Source of the DNA: Enterococcus lemanii
Lineage (GTDB): Bacteria; Bacillota; Bacilli; Lactobacillales; Enterococcaceae
Direction of reading: 5' to 3'
Assembly (NCBI RefSeq): GCF_016909125.1
Contig: NZ_JAFBFD010000026.1
Coordinates: forward strand, 1 to 44,203
DNA: 44,203 nucleotides
Each line of letters begins with the position of its first letter. Position 1 is the first letter of the stretch. Shown in pieces: positions 1 to 9,204 of this stretch. The position numbers and the translations under genes are program-made. The notes under the pieces are model-generated. The model did not search any database. It saw only the letters and a list, made by a program, of their open reading frames with translations, and was not told the DNA's origin.

Positions 1-30
1 CTTGATTTTGATATCTTTATAGCAGAGCAT
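1..30 (-). CDS. 5' end of a leftward gene of unknown function (partial)
   Basis: Only the first ten codons are inside the window; they read MLCYKDIKIK. The start is well supported: the complementary strand has GGAGG seven bases before the ATG at position 30, and a TATAAT box further upstream at 64-69 that would give a short leader. Ten residues are too few to name a family. The gene is divergent from cshA and shares its upstream region with it. Confidence 0.55.
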   Translation of the reverse strand, partial: MLCYKDIKIK

Positions 31-367
31 TTGTTTTCCTCCTTGAATTTTGTGTCTAACTTAATTATAAGGGAAACAGATGCTTTTTTGTTATATAAAG
101 AAAAAGGGTGTTCTTACCAATTTCTTAGTAACAACACCAAATATTATAGACCCCAAATTTTGTCTTAGCCTATTCTAATGCCTTCAAGAAGCGGTTTTTC
201 GGTGTGAAATGAAATGAAGATTGGTAAGGGACGACCACTTTCTTTCATTATAGAAAGCAACGCTTCAAATAATCAGAAAAAAACAGATTCTGATGGGGAA
301 TTCCCCGAAAATACAAGCGATGAATAAACAAAAAAGTGTTTATTCAATCACCCTTAGGAGGATTTAT
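31..367. promoter_or_regulatory. Divergent promoter region and hairpin-rich leader of cshA
   Basis: This stretch has no convincing gene. On the minus strand TATAAT (64-69) can serve the leftward gene. On the plus strand TG-T-TATATA (89-97) looks like an extended -10, which would start a leader of about 260 bases for cshA. That leader holds four simple inverted repeats: GGTGTT/AACACC (107-138), CTTTC/GAAAG (242-257), ATCAGAA/TTCTGAT (272-294) and GAATAAACA/TGTTTATTC (322-345). The last lies about ten bases before the ribosome-binding site AGGAGG. The repeats are seen directly; a regulatory role is inferred. Confidence 0.45.
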
Positions 368-1951
368 TTGAAATTTAAAGAATTAAACTTATCACCCGAA
401 CTACTTGCGTCAATTGAAAGAGCTGGTTTTGAAGAAGCAACACCCATCCAAAGCGAGACGATTCCTTTAGCTTTAGAAGGAAAAGACGTGATTGGTCAAG
501 CACAAACAGGAACCGGTAAAACAGCCGCATTTGGTTTACCAATGTTAGAAAAAATCGATCCGAATCGTCATGAGTTACAAGGTTTAGTCATTGCGCCAAC
601 TCGTGAATTAGCGATTCAAACCCAAGAAGAACTTTACCGTTTAGGTCGCGACAAAAAAATTCGCGTTCAAGCCGTTTACGGTGGTGCCGATATCGGTCGC
701 CAAATCCGTCAATTAAAAGATCGTCCCCAAATCGTGGTAGGTACACCTGGTCGAATGTTAGACCATATCAACCGCAACACCTTGAAATTAGGAACCGTTG
801 AAACGTTAGTCTTAGACGAAGCCGATGAAATGTTAAATATGGGCTTTTTAGAAGATATTGAAGCCATCATTTCAAAAGTACCTGAGCAACGCCAAACATT
901 ACTATTTTCAGCAACGATGCCACCAGCGATTAAAAACATTGGCGTGAAGTTCATGAAAGCGCCAGAACACGTTAAAATTAAAGCCAAAGAAATGACCGCT
1001 GACTTAATTGAACAATACTACATTCGTTCAAAAGACTTCGAAAAATTCGATATGATGACTCGTTTATTAGATGTCCAAACACCAGAATTAACGATTGTTT
1101 TTGGTCGTACAAAACGTCGTGTAGATGAATTAGCTCGTGGTTTAGAAGCACGTGGTTATAAAGCAGAAGGAATTCACGGTGATTTAACCCAACAAAAACG
1201 AATGAGTGTTTTACGTAACTTTAAATCAGGTAATCTTGATATTTTAGTAGCAACCGATGTGGCGGCTCGTGGTTTAGATATTTCTGGTGTGACACACGTT
1301 TATAACTATGATATTCCACAAGATCCAGAAAGTTATGTTCACCGAATTGGTCGAACAGGCCGTGCGGGTAAAGAAGGAATTTCAGTTACTTTTGTGACAC
1401 CAAATGAAATGAGTTATTTACACGTTATTGAAAACTTAACGAAAAAACGCATGACACCATTACGTCCACCTTCAGAAAAAGAAGCGTTTAAAGGGCAATT
1501 AGCGGCTGCAATGGAGCAAATTGAAGAAAAATTAGACGAAAATGGTTTAGATCGTTACTTACAAAATGCGGAACAATTGTTAGAAAATTACAATGCACAA
1601 GACTTAGTCGCATTATTATTAAAAACCTTAGCAAAAGACCCATCTGATATGGTTCCAGTGAATATCACACCAGAGCGCCCATTACCACAAGGGAAGAAAA
1701 ACTTCGGTAAAGGTGGCGGCGGTGGTAACCGTCGTGGTGGTAGCGGGAATTACCGTGGCCGTCGTGATGGTGGCCGTGAAGGAAACCGTAGTCGTGATGA
1801 CCGTCGCTCACGTGGCGAAGGCGGCGACCGCAACCGTGATGATCGCCGTTCTTCAAGCGAAGGTAATCGTCGTCGTGAAGACAACCGTAGCAATTCACGT
1901 CGTAACAACGATAAAAAACGTAGCTTCGTAATTCGCAATAACCAAGACTAA
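368..1951 (+). CDS. cshA: DEAD-box ATP-dependent RNA helicase CshA
   Basis: ATP-dependent RNA helicase of the CshA type, which unwinds RNA during cold adaptation, ribosome assembly and mRNA decay in Firmicutes. All core motifs are present in order: a Q motif (FEEATPIQ), [22 protein letters not shown] (VLDEADEM), SAT, then in domain 2 ARGLDI and [10 protein letters not shown]. The last roughly 70 residues are a Gly/Arg/Asp/Asn/Ser-rich basic tail, typical of RNA-binding extensions of CshA. The reading frame stays open upstream to an ATG at 293, but I place the start at TTG 368: AGGAGG lies seven bases before it, and the protein then begins MKFKELNLS as family members do. The 293 ATG has no ribosome-binding site and sits inside the leader hairpins. 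Confidence 0.95.
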   Translation: MKFKELNLSPELLASIERAGFEEATPIQSETIPLALEGKDVIGQAQTGTGKTAAFGLPMLEKIDPNRHELQGLVIAPTRELAIQTQEELYRLGRDKKIRVQAVYGGADIGRQIRQLKDRPQIVVGTPGRMLDHINRNTLKLGTVETLVLDEADEMLNMGFLEDIEAIISKVPEQRQTLLFSATMPPAIKNIGVKFMKAPEHVKIKAKEMTADLIEQYYIRSKDFEKFDMMTRLLDVQTPELTIVFGRTKRRVDELARGLEARGYKAEGIHGDLTQQKRMSVLRNFKSGNLDILVATDVAARGLDISGVTHVYNYDIPQDPESYVHRIGRTGRAGKEGISVTFVTPNEMSYLHVIENLTKKRMTPLRPPSEKEAFKGQLAAAMEQIEEKLDENGLDRYLQNAEQLLENYNAQDLVALLLKTLAKDPSDMVPVNITPERPLPQGKKNFGKGGGGGNRRGGSGNYRGRRDGGREGNRSRDDRRSRGEGGDRNRDDRRSSSEGNRRREDNRSNSRRNNDKKRSFVIRNNQD

Positions 1952-1987
1952 GCAATCAACGATTTTAATTGAATGTAAAATAAAGGA

Positions 1988-2029
1988 AAACACCCAAATC
2001 AAAATGCGTTTTGATCTGGGTGTTTTTTT
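1988..2029 (+). terminator. Rho-independent terminator of cshA
   Basis: AACACCCAAATCAAAA pairs with TTTTGATCTGGGTGTT around a short TGCG loop and is followed by a T run. Confidence 0.9.
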
Positions 2030-2067
2030 AAGTTATCCTAAATCTCGGTGCTTTTTTTTTATGAATT

Positions 2068-2076
2068 TGGTAAAAT
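2068..2076 (+). promoter_or_regulatory. Probable extended -10 promoter of the acpS operon
   Basis: TGG-TAAAAT matches an extended -10 element about 40 bases before the acpS start. No good -35 is visible, only a T-rich run. Confidence 0.45.
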
Positions 2077-2117
2077 GTGAGGTAAGCGAAAATTCTAGGA
2101 GTAAAGGGTGAAAGAAA

Positions 2118-2480
2118 ATGATTCACGGAATTGGTATTGACGCGGTAGAACTTTCGCGGATGGAAAAAATTATTAAAGAAAAACCAAAATTGATTACGCG
2201 AATTTTAACACCAGCAGAATTGAAACGATTTGAACAATTACCGTTTAAACGTCAAGTTGAATTTTTAGGTGGGCGTTTTGCCTGTAAAGAAGCTTTTTCT
2301 AAAGCTTGGGGAACAGGGATTGGAGCGGTTACTTTTCAAGATATTGAGATATTAACGAATGAACGAGGCGCACCAATCGTGACAAAATCACCATTTGAAG
2401 CAGGTGCGGTTTTTGTTAGTATCACGCATACGCAAGAGATGGCTTTTGCTCAAATTATTTTAGAAGAAAGAAAGGGATGA
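2118..2480 (+). CDS. acpS: Holo-[acyl-carrier-protein] synthase
   Basis: Transfers the 4'-phosphopantetheine group from CoA to apo-ACP, activating it for fatty acid synthesis; cytoplasmic, trimeric in the family. At 120 residues it has the normal AcpS length. The start MIHGIGIDAVELSR carries the metal-binding Asp8, and GRFACKEAFSKAWGTG carries the second ligand, Glu58. It is the first gene of the acpS-alr-mazF cluster, and the alr start follows its stop by four bases, so the two are almost certainly co-transcribed. An acpS-alr neighbourhood is common in Bacillales and Lactobacillales. Confidence 0.95.
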   Translation: MIHGIGIDAVELSRMEKIIKEKPKLITRILTPAELKRFEQLPFKRQVEFLGGRFACKEAFSKAWGTGIGAVTFQDIEILTNERGAPIVTKSPFEAGAVFVSITHTQEMAFAQIILEERKG

Positions 2481-2484
2481 GAGA

Positions 2485-3621
2485 ATGGTTGTTTCCTACC
2501 ATCGCCCAACGAAAGTTATTGTTGATTTAGCTGCAATTAAAGAAAACGTTTCAATAGAAGTAAAAAAACAAGCTGGCAAGCGCGATGTTTTTGCCGTTGT
2601 AAAAGCCAATGGATATGGCCACGGTGCTGTTCCAGCAGCAAAAGCCGCTTTAGTTGGTGGTGCCAGTGGCTTTTGTGTGGCCACCTTAGATGAAGGAATT
2701 GCCTTAAGAGAAAGTGGGATTACAGCGCCGATTATAGTTTTAGGAATTGTAGAAGTCGCTTGGTTACCATTAATTTTAGAGTATCATTTAGCTGTACCGG
2801 TGGCGACGCTGTCTTGGTTAGAAGAGGCAGCTCTGTACATGGCTACACAAGCTTTAACGGGTCAACTATTGCTTCATTTGACTGTTGATACCGGCATGGG
2901 ACGAATTGGATTTCGTGACGAAGCAGAGATTTTAGTTGCAATTGAAAAAATTAAAGAAAATGTGAATTGGGTCTTTGAAGGGATTTTTACCCATTTTGCG
3001 ACAGCAGATGAAGCCGACCAAACGTATTGGCATAAACAAAATCAGCGTTTTAAAAAAGTGGTGGCTTCTTTACCCGAAAAACCTCGTTACATACATGCAA
3101 GTAATAGTGCGACGGCGTTGTGGCAAGAAGATTGTGGCAACTTGGTCCGTTTGGGCATTGCAATGTACGGTCAAAACCCATCTGGCGGACAATTGGAAGC
3201 ACCGTATTTACTCCGACCAGCGATGAGTCTAGAATCGGCACTTGTTCAAGTCAAAGCAGTCCCAGCTGGTGAAGGCATTGGCTATGGCAAGACTTATGAA
3301 ACGCCGGCAACCGAGTGGGTTGGGACCGTCCCAATTGGGTATGCGGATGGCTTTGTACGTAAAATGCAAGGATTTAAGGTGCTAGTGGAAGGGCAGCCTT
3401 GCGAAATTATCGGTCGCATTTGTATGGACCAGCTAATGATTCGTTTGCCACAAGCTTACCCGGTAGGTACGAAAGTCACTTTTTTTGGCCAAAACCAAGA
3501 CAAAGAAATTACCGTGCAAGAAGTTGCCGATTATTTAGGTACCATTCATTATGAAGTGATTTGTTTATTGTCTGACCGTATTCCGCGTGAATATTTAAAT
3601 ACAGAAGGAATTTTATCATGA
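2485..3621 (+). CDS. alr: Alanine racemase
   Basis: PLP enzyme that interconverts L- and D-alanine and supplies D-Ala for peptidoglycan and teichoic acid D-alanylation. The PLP lysine is Lys40 in VVKANGYGHG, and the catalytic tyrosine lies in GYADGF near residue 285. The length of 378 residues is normal and no motif is missing. The ATG at 2485 follows a purine-rich stretch (GAAAGGGATGAGAG) at the end of acpS. Its stop overlaps the mazF start by four bases (ATGA), which implies translational coupling. Confidence 0.96.
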   Translation: MVVSYHRPTKVIVDLAAIKENVSIEVKKQAGKRDVFAVVKANGYGHGAVPAAKAALVGGASGFCVATLDEGIALRESGITAPIIVLGIVEVAWLPLILEYHLAVPVATLSWLEEAALYMATQALTGQLLLHLTVDTGMGRIGFRDEAEILVAIEKIKENVNWVFEGIFTHFATADEADQTYWHKQNQRFKKVVASLPEKPRYIHASNSATALWQEDCGNLVRLGIAMYGQNPSGGQLEAPYLLRPAMSLESALVQVKAVPAGEGIGYGKTYETPATEWVGTVPIGYADGFVRKMQGFKVLVEGQPCEIIGRICMDQLMIRLPQAYPVGTKVTFFGQNQDKEITVQEVADYLGTIHYEVICLLSDRIPREYLNTEGILS

Positions 3622-3971
3622 GGCGTGGCGAAGTTTTTTTTGCTGATTTATCTCCGGTTAGAGGTTCCGAGCAGGGGGGCGTTCGCCCAGTTTTAATTGT
3701 CCAAAACAATCGCGGCAATCGCTATAGCCAAACCATCATTGTCGCGGCCATTACGTCAAAGAAGATGACACAATTGCTACCGACACAACTTTTTTTAGGC
3801 AAAGAAGAAAGTGGTTTGCAACGCGATTCGATTATTTTAGTCGAGCAACTTCGTACGATTGATAAAAGTCGCCTGCAAGAAAAAGTTTGTTACTTAACGC
3901 AAACAAAGATGCAAGAAGTCGATCAAGCTTTAAAAGTTAGCTTGGGACTCTTGGTCAAAGGAGGGAAATAG
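3618..3971 (+). CDS. mazF: MazF/PemK-family endoribonuclease toxin without an adjacent antitoxin
   Basis: 117-residue MazF/NdoA-like protein. The N terminus RRGEVFFADLSPVRGSEQ with VRPVLIVQNN is the hallmark of the Gram-positive MazF (EndoA) group, which cleaves mRNA at short recognition sequences. In B. subtilis the order is alr-ndoAI-ndoA, with the antitoxin between racemase and toxin. Here the ATG overlaps the alr stop, so no room exists for a MazE gene and none is seen downstream. Toxicity, partner and cleavage site cannot be told from sequence. The next gene starts one base inside its stop codon. Confidence 0.92.
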   Translation: MRRGEVFFADLSPVRGSEQGGVRPVLIVQNNRGNRYSQTIIVAAITSKKMTQLLPTQLFLGKEESGLQRDSIILVEQLRTIDKSRLQEKVCYLTQTKMQEVDQALKVSLGLLVKGGK

Positions 3972-4246
3972 TGGGGAAACTAGTTCTATCAATAACGGTT
4001 TTACTTTTTGTCTTTTTTGTTATGCGAGGGGTACGTCAGTGGAAGCAACAATTTAAAAGAGAAAATGTAGGTTATTGTTTACTTGTCAAGCAATACGAAG
4101 AAAATGGCCAATACTATGGTATTTTTCAACAAGGAGACAAAGAGTGGTGCATAAGTTATCCAGTTGAGACATTTCTAGCTTTAACCCCTCTGACACGCGG
4201 AGAGCTCATTTTAGAAGCGGGTCAATTTTATGCCTTTGTCGTTTAA
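3971..4246 (+). CDS. Small membrane-anchored protein of unknown function
   Basis: 91-residue protein starting at GTG 3971, with GGAGGG just upstream inside the end of mazF. One hydrophobic helix covers about residues 4-21 (LVLSITVLLFVFFVMRG), followed by a basic stretch and a soluble region, so it is probably a single-pass membrane protein with a cytosolic or extracellular C-terminal part. I recognise no family. The one-base overlap with mazF puts it in the acpS-alr-mazF operon, where it is the last gene before a strong terminator. Confidence 0.7.
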   Translation: MGKLVLSITVLLFVFFVMRGVRQWKQQFKRENVGYCLLVKQYEENGQYYGIFQQGDKEWCISYPVETFLALTPLTRGELILEAGQFYAFVV

Positions 4247-4256
4247 AAATAAAGAA

Positions 4257-4303
4257 AAAACTACCTGGAAGCAAGATAACATCTGGTTTCAAGTAGTTTT
4301 TTT
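4257..4303. terminator. Bidirectional terminator between the mazF operon and the ABC ATPase gene
   Basis: An imperfect stem formed by AACTACCTGGAA and TTTCAAGTAGTT has an A run on its left and a T run on its right, so it can end transcripts from both converging units. Confidence 0.8.
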
Positions 4304-4314
4304 GTTATTCACTT

Positions 4315-5094
4315 TTAGTCAGCCGGTAAAACTAAATAACGTTGCTCGCCATAAGGCCGTACTTCAACGGTTTGCTTATAAAAGTCAGAGAGAATTTCGG
4401 GTTGTAAAACTTGTGTCCGTTTGCCTTGTTGCACAAATTCGCCATCCCTTAATAGCGCCACATGTGTGATAAAAGGTAAGATTTCTTCGGTATGATGGGT
4501 GACGAGTAAAATGGTTGGTGCATCTGGTGTGTGCGTGAGTTGTTCGATTTTCTTCAGTAACTCTTCACGAGCAAATAAATCGAGTCCTGTACAAGGCTCA
4601 TCTAAAATTAGTAATTCAGGATTTGCCATTAAAGCGCGCGCAATTAAGACGATTTGGCGTTCGCCTTGGGAAAGTTGTGGGTATTTTTTTCCAATTAGAC
4701 TACTGGAATCGAGCGTCGTTAAAAGGTCTCTAGCCACTTGTAAGTCTGCCTCTTCATACGTTTGATATAAACCAATACTGGCGAATTTTCCTGACAAAAC
4801 AATTTTTTCAGCGACTTCATTTTTTAAGCGAACTTGTAAAGCTAAACTAACCCAGCCAATGCGTTTGTTGATTTCAGGAATGGAAGTTTGCCCAAAAGTT
4901 TCACCAAAAACTTGGACTTGGCCACTGGAAGCCCATAAATTTCCGGTAATCAATTGTAAAAGTAACGATTTTCCTGCGCCATTTAAGCCCAACAGTGCCC
5001 AGTGTTGGCCTTTTTTGACAGACCATTGAATTTCCTTTAGTAAATAATTTTCTTTCCGAATAAAATTTACTTGTTCTAAATTTAAAACATCCAT
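4315..5094 (-). CDS. ABC transporter ATP-binding protein (YlmA-like)
   Basis: 259-residue ABC ATPase. It shows Walker A GLNGAGKS near residue 36, signature LSQGERQ, Walker B LLILDEP and an H-loop VTHH. The overall look, including the ILPFITHVALLRDGEFVQQG segment, resembles the YlmA/ModF-type single-gene ATPases of Firmicutes. No permease or binding protein is encoded next to it, so substrate and transport partner are unknown; it could also serve a non-transport function. Its mRNA would end at the shared hairpin at 4257-4303. Confidence 0.88.
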   Translation of the reverse strand: MDVLNLEQVNFIRKENYLLKEIQWSVKKGQHWALLGLNGAGKSLLLQLITGNLWASSGQVQVFGETFGQTSIPEINKRIGWVSLALQVRLKNEVAEKIVLSGKFASIGLYQTYEEADLQVARDLLTTLDSSSLIGKKYPQLSQGERQIVLIARALMANPELLILDEPCTGLDLFAREELLKKIEQLTHTPDAPTILLVTHHTEEILPFITHVALLRDGEFVQQGKRTQVLQPEILSDFYKQTVEVRPYGEQRYLVLPAD

Positions 5095-5187
5095 CTGAAC
5101 ACCCCATCTATTTTTTATTTAAGTTTAACGAAAAAATGCGAAAGTAGCAAAAGATATGATGAAGATAGAATTAAGAAAAACATAACC

Positions 5188-5221
5188 TTTTTTAGACGAA
5201 AATCAACTTTTGTCTAAAAAA
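5188..5221. repeat. Inverted repeat upstream of the YhgE/Pip gene
   Basis: The arms TTTTTTAGAC and GTCTAAAAAA are perfect complements separated by 14 bases. The repeat sits between the divergent ABC ATPase and yhgE genes. It could be an operator or a weak hairpin; nothing decides between them. Confidence 0.45.
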
Positions 5222-5309
5222 AACAGCAGAAATGAAACAAAGTAATGGAAAAGTCATGAAAATCATGGTAAATTAACCAACGAAATCGAAGGAAAGGGGA
5301 CGAAAAGTG

Positions 5310-8015
5310 ATGAGAAAAATTAAAAACATTTTTTCTTTGTATCGCTTAGACTGGCGACGGATTTTTAGTAATCCGATTTCAATCTTTTTAGTTGTGGCAC
5401 TGATGATTTTACCTTCGCTTTATGCATGGTTTAACATCAAGGCGTTATGGGATCCATACGGGAATACGAAAGAGTTGCCAATTGCTTTTTATAGTGCCGA
5501 TAGTGGGACAACTTTAGGGGACAAACAATTGAATATCGGAGAAGAAGTTGAAAAAAAACTTGAAGAAAACGATCAACTTGGTTGGAAATTTGTAACTTCT
5601 AAAGAAGCAGTAACAAAAGGGGTTAAATCTGGGAAGTATTATGCAGGGATTTATTTACCAAGCGAATTTTCTGAAGACCTATTGAGTTTTATTAATGGTG
5701 AAATTCAAAAACCAACCATTGAGTATTATTTTAATGCCAAAATTAATGCCATTGCACCTAAAATTACGGATAAAGGTGCTACCGCTTTGCAAGAACAAAT
5801 CACGAAAGACTTTATTGAAACGGCTAGCTCAACCTTATTTGATGTTTTTCAAGAAGTCGGTTATACGGTAGAAGATAATTTAGTTTCAATTAATAAAATA
5901 AAGCATTTGATTTTATCAACCAATAATCATTTAGATCAAATTGATACGTATGCCAACGAAATTTTGGCGTTAAAGGCGCAATTACCTGAGTTGAAAACGA
6001 AATTAGAGAAAGCCAATGAATTGACTGATTATTTACCAGAAGTCGATCACTTAGCCGAAAAATTGATTGCTTTAAACACTAAATTTCCTGAGGTAAAACA
6101 ACAAGCGAGTGTCATTTTAACATTGCAAGAAAAAATTCCAGAAATTCAAAAAGCTGGTGAACAAGTGGCGATGGTGGACGAAGATTTTGCTCAAATTGTG
6201 GCAACAATGACTCAAGGAATTGACGAAGCCCAAGCTGCTTTAACGATTATTCAACAAGTGCAAGATTTACTTCCAAACGTGCGACAACTTGGCAATGATG
6301 CAAGTAATTTTACCGAAAAAACACAAGAAGCAGCCAAAGAATTGCAAACCGCTTTGCCAACGATTCAAAAAATAATTCACTTTAATTTAGAAGCTTTAGG
6401 CGGCGTATCTGCCCGTGTGAATAGCATTGCGACCGATTTACGCTTGTACTTATCGAATCCGGATACGTCATTGACAGAAGAAGAAAAAGCGGCTATTACG
6501 GCTATTTTGACGAAAGCTTCGACGACTTTAACCCAACAAATTCAATTAGTCGATGGATTAATCAATTGGTTAAACCAAGTAAATATGAATCAAAGTTTTG
6601 ATGGTGTGATTGCTTCTTTAAATCAAACCAAAGACGCATTATCAGGTTTGAAAAAAGCGAATGATGCGTTACTAGCAGTAATCAATCAAATCTCAAAAGA
6701 AGAATTATTAGCCTATATTACGCGTGTTGAACAAATGAGTGCGACCGTGAATGATTTGGTTACAAACCTCTTAAATCAAGACATTACTGGCCAAATTGAT
6801 CAAGTAATCACGAATGATTTACTACCAGCACTTGATAATGTGAAGACATTACTTGATAAAAGTAGCCAAATTGATTTTGAAAGCTTGTTAACTGCGACCA
6901 GTGGAACCATTACAAGTGCGATTACTTTACTTGAAAAATACCAAGCTGAAATGCCAGCAATTGGTCAAGAAATCCATGATGCCAATACGCTATTAAACGG
7001 CCATATGACCGAAATCGTCAACGGGATTAACCGTGGGGCGGAATTGTATCAAAATGAACTACCTGTTTTAGAAACAAAACTGCAAACGGCTGCTACCTTT
7101 GCTCAAAATGATTGGCCAAAGGTACGAGAAGAAATAACGACCACTTTAGCGACCGTGAATGACAAAGTTCCAACGGTGGAATCAGCCATAAATATGGCAG
7201 CTACACTCGTTCAAGAAGATTGGCCAACCTTAAAACAAGGGATTGAAAAAGCCGCTGAGGCCATTAAAAAAGGAGAAGAAGTCGTTGATTTAAGTGATAT
7301 TATCAAACTGTTAAAATCAGATGTTGCAGCAGAAAGTGATTTTATTACCAATCCAGTTGAACTTAAAACCCATGAGATGTATCCAATGGACAATAATGGT
7401 TCCGCGAGTACCCCTTTTTATACGGCACTTTGTTTATGGGTAGGGGGCTTATTGCTATCAAGTGTTGCGGCAACTGAATTTTATTTAAGTCAAGAAGACA
7501 AAGCGAAATACACGAAAAGAGAAACCTTTGTGGCGCGGATGTTGACTTTCTTAACGATTGCCATCCCGCAAGCGTTAATTGTTACTTTTGGTAATTATTT
7601 CGCATTAGGTGTAGATGTTCAAAATCCCGTGTTAAGTGTCGTTTTTGCCTTACTCGTTGCTTTAAGTTTTATGATGATTATTTATGTCTTGGCTGGATTA
7701 TTTGGCAATATCGGTAAAGGGATTGCGATCATTTTACTAGTCTTGTCGATTTCTGGTGGGGGCGGAAATTATCCAATTCAAGTTTCTGGCAAATTTTTCC
7801 AAATGATTCATCCACTACTACCATTTACTTATGCGGTCAATTTATTGCGTGAGTCTGCCGGCGGGGTCTATTGGCCAAATGCAATCGGATATATCGCCGT
7901 CCTTGTTGCTTTATTCTTTGCTTTTGCGCTAATTGGGATTTGGGCGTATCCGCATGTGGAAGGTTTGAACAAAAAAATAAGTGCGTTAACGAAAGAAAGC
8001 CACTTTTTCCATTAA
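5310..8015 (+). CDS. YhgE/Pip-family membrane protein
   Basis: About 901 residues. An N-terminal membrane helix (NPISIFLVVALMILPSLYAWF, near residues 20-40) is followed by the conserved LWDPYGNTKELPIA segment of the YhgE/Pip N-terminal domain. A long, mostly helical extracellular region of about 600 residues is rich in Leu, Gln and Lys and likely forms coiled coils. Roughly five to six membrane helices at the C terminus follow from about residue 700. Homologues include Lactococcus Pip, needed for phage c2 infection, and the enterococcal phage-receptor protein PIP. Start: GTG at 5307 and ATG at 5310 both follow AGGGG; I prefer the ATG. The gene stands alone and has its own terminator. Confidence 0.9.
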   Translation: MRKIKNIFSLYRLDWRRIFSNPISIFLVVALMILPSLYAWFNIKALWDPYGNTKELPIAFYSADSGTTLGDKQLNIGEEVEKKLEENDQLGWKFVTSKEAVTKGVKSGKYYAGIYLPSEFSEDLLSFINGEIQKPTIEYYFNAKINAIAPKITDKGATALQEQITKDFIETASSTLFDVFQEVGYTVEDNLVSINKIKHLILSTNNHLDQIDTYANEILALKAQLPELKTKLEKANELTDYLPEVDHLAEKLIALNTKFPEVKQQASVILTLQEKIPEIQKAGEQVAMVDEDFAQIVATMTQGIDEAQAALTIIQQVQDLLPNVRQLGNDASNFTEKTQEAAKELQTALPTIQKIIHFNLEALGGVSARVNSIATDLRLYLSNPDTSLTEEEKAAITAILTKASTTLTQQIQLVDGLINWLNQVNMNQSFDGVIASLNQTKDALSGLKKANDALLAVINQISKEELLAYITRVEQMSATVNDLVTNLLNQDITGQIDQVITNDLLPALDNVKTLLDKSSQIDFESLLTATSGTITSAITLLEKYQAEMPAIGQEIHDANTLLNGHMTEIVNGINRGAELYQNELPVLETKLQTAATFAQNDWPKVREEITTTLATVNDKVPTVESAINMAATLVQEDWPTLKQGIEKAAEAIKKGEEVVDLSDIIKLLKSDVAAESDFITNPVELKTHEMYPMDNNGSASTPFYTALCLWVGGLLLSSVAATEFYLSQEDKAKYTKRETFVARMLTFLTIAIPQALIVTFGNYFALGVDVQNPVLSVVFALLVALSFMMIIYVLAGLFGNIGKGIAIILLVLSISGGGGNYPIQVSGKFFQMIHPLLPFTYAVNLLRESAGGVYWPNAIGYIAVLVALFFAFALIGIWAYPHVEGLNKKISALTKESHFFH

Positions 8016-8032
8016 GTTTTTTCTGTTTTTTT

Positions 8033-8066
8033 AAAGACCATGCCTAGATAAATGGCATGGTCTTTT
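8033..8066. terminator. Bidirectional terminator
   Basis: AAAGACCATGCC and GGCATGGTCTTT are perfect complements around a nine-base loop, between two converging genes. Confidence 0.9.
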
Positions 8067-8069
8067 CAT

Positions 8070-8336
8070 TTATTTGATTTTATTGATTAAAATAAAAAAT
8101 AGTAAAATCAACAAGAAAATGAAAACGAGTGGGACAAAGCTTAAGATGGCAGTGGCGACGCGTTGTCCGATTTTCCTTTCTGCTTCGTTGATTGGCTTGT
8201 CACGATCACGAAGAAAATTTTGCGGTGGACGTGCCCAAAATAAGCCATTTGTCTGTTTTAAAATAAATGCTAAACCAATTAAAACAAAACTAAAAAAAAG
8301 TAAAATAACGATGATACCAGTTTTTAAGTCAATCAT
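8070..8336 (-). CDS. Small two-helix membrane protein of unknown function
   Basis: 88 residues. Hydrophobic helices cover about residues 7-26 (GIIVILLFFSFVLIGLAFIL) and 65-86 (LSFVPLVFIFLLILLFFILI). They are joined by a charged loop containing FLRDRDKPINEAERKIGQRVA. AGGAGAG precedes the ATG at a good distance. I do not recognise the family. It is transcribed away from the PTS remnant and ends at the shared hairpin at 8033-8066. Confidence 0.7.
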   Translation of the reverse strand: MIDLKTGIIVILLFFSFVLIGLAFILKQTNGLFWARPPQNFLRDRDKPINEAERKIGQRVATAILSFVPLVFIFLLILLFFILINKIK

Positions 8337-8373
8337 AAGCCTACTCTCCTTTTATTTTCTATAAAGGAAACTA

Positions 8374-8403
8374 ATCTTTTTCCATATTGATACGGAAAAA
8401 GAT
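8374..8403. promoter_or_regulatory. 10-bp perfect dyad upstream of the PTS EIIB gene
   Basis: ATCTTTTTCC and GGAAAAAGAT are exact complements ten bases apart in the intergenic region between two divergent genes. Such a symmetric site fits a dimeric repressor or activator of the former beta-glucoside operon, but no regulator is encoded nearby. Confidence 0.35.
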
Positions 8404-8415
8404 ACCATTTCAAAA

Positions 8416-8429
8416 TGAAAGCGTTTTAA
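8416..8429 (+). promoter_or_regulatory. Catabolite-responsive element (cre) for CcpA
   Basis: TGAAAGCGTTTTAA matches the cre consensus TGWAANCGNTNWCA at every position but one. It lies upstream of a PTS sugar gene, between TTTCAA (8408-8413) and TATATT (8432-8437), which could be a weak promoter with an 18-base spacer. CcpA binding there would repress it in rich sugar. Confidence 0.6.
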
Positions 8430-8471
8430 TGTATATTAAGTATACCAAATATAATACAGGAGGAAAAGATT

Positions 8472-9135
<664 letters not shown>

Positions 9136-9150
9136 TTTTAGAGAAAACGA

Positions 9151-9190
9151 AAAAGACCACCACGAATAAAAACGTGGTGGTCTTTCTTTT
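9151..9190. terminator. Bidirectional terminator between the PTS remnant and opuC
   Basis: AAAAGACCACCACG pairs with CGTGGTGGTCTTT around a short A-rich loop, with A and T runs on either side. It serves both converging units. Confidence 0.9.
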
Positions 9191-9204
9191 AAGATGATGG
9201 AACT

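Noticed and set aside
295-306. GGGGAATTCCCC palindrome before cshA
   Set aside because: A short palindrome with no known regulator match; it overlaps the end of one leader hairpin and is better treated as part of the leader.
1665-1955. Open frames on both strands across the end of cshA
   Set aside because: They mirror the repetitive Arg/Gly/Asp codons of the helicase tail, have no ribosome-binding sites and lie wholly inside cshA.
4230-4469. Plus-strand frame after the small membrane protein
   Set aside because: It runs through the terminator and the antisense of the ABC ATPase gene and lacks a ribosome-binding site.
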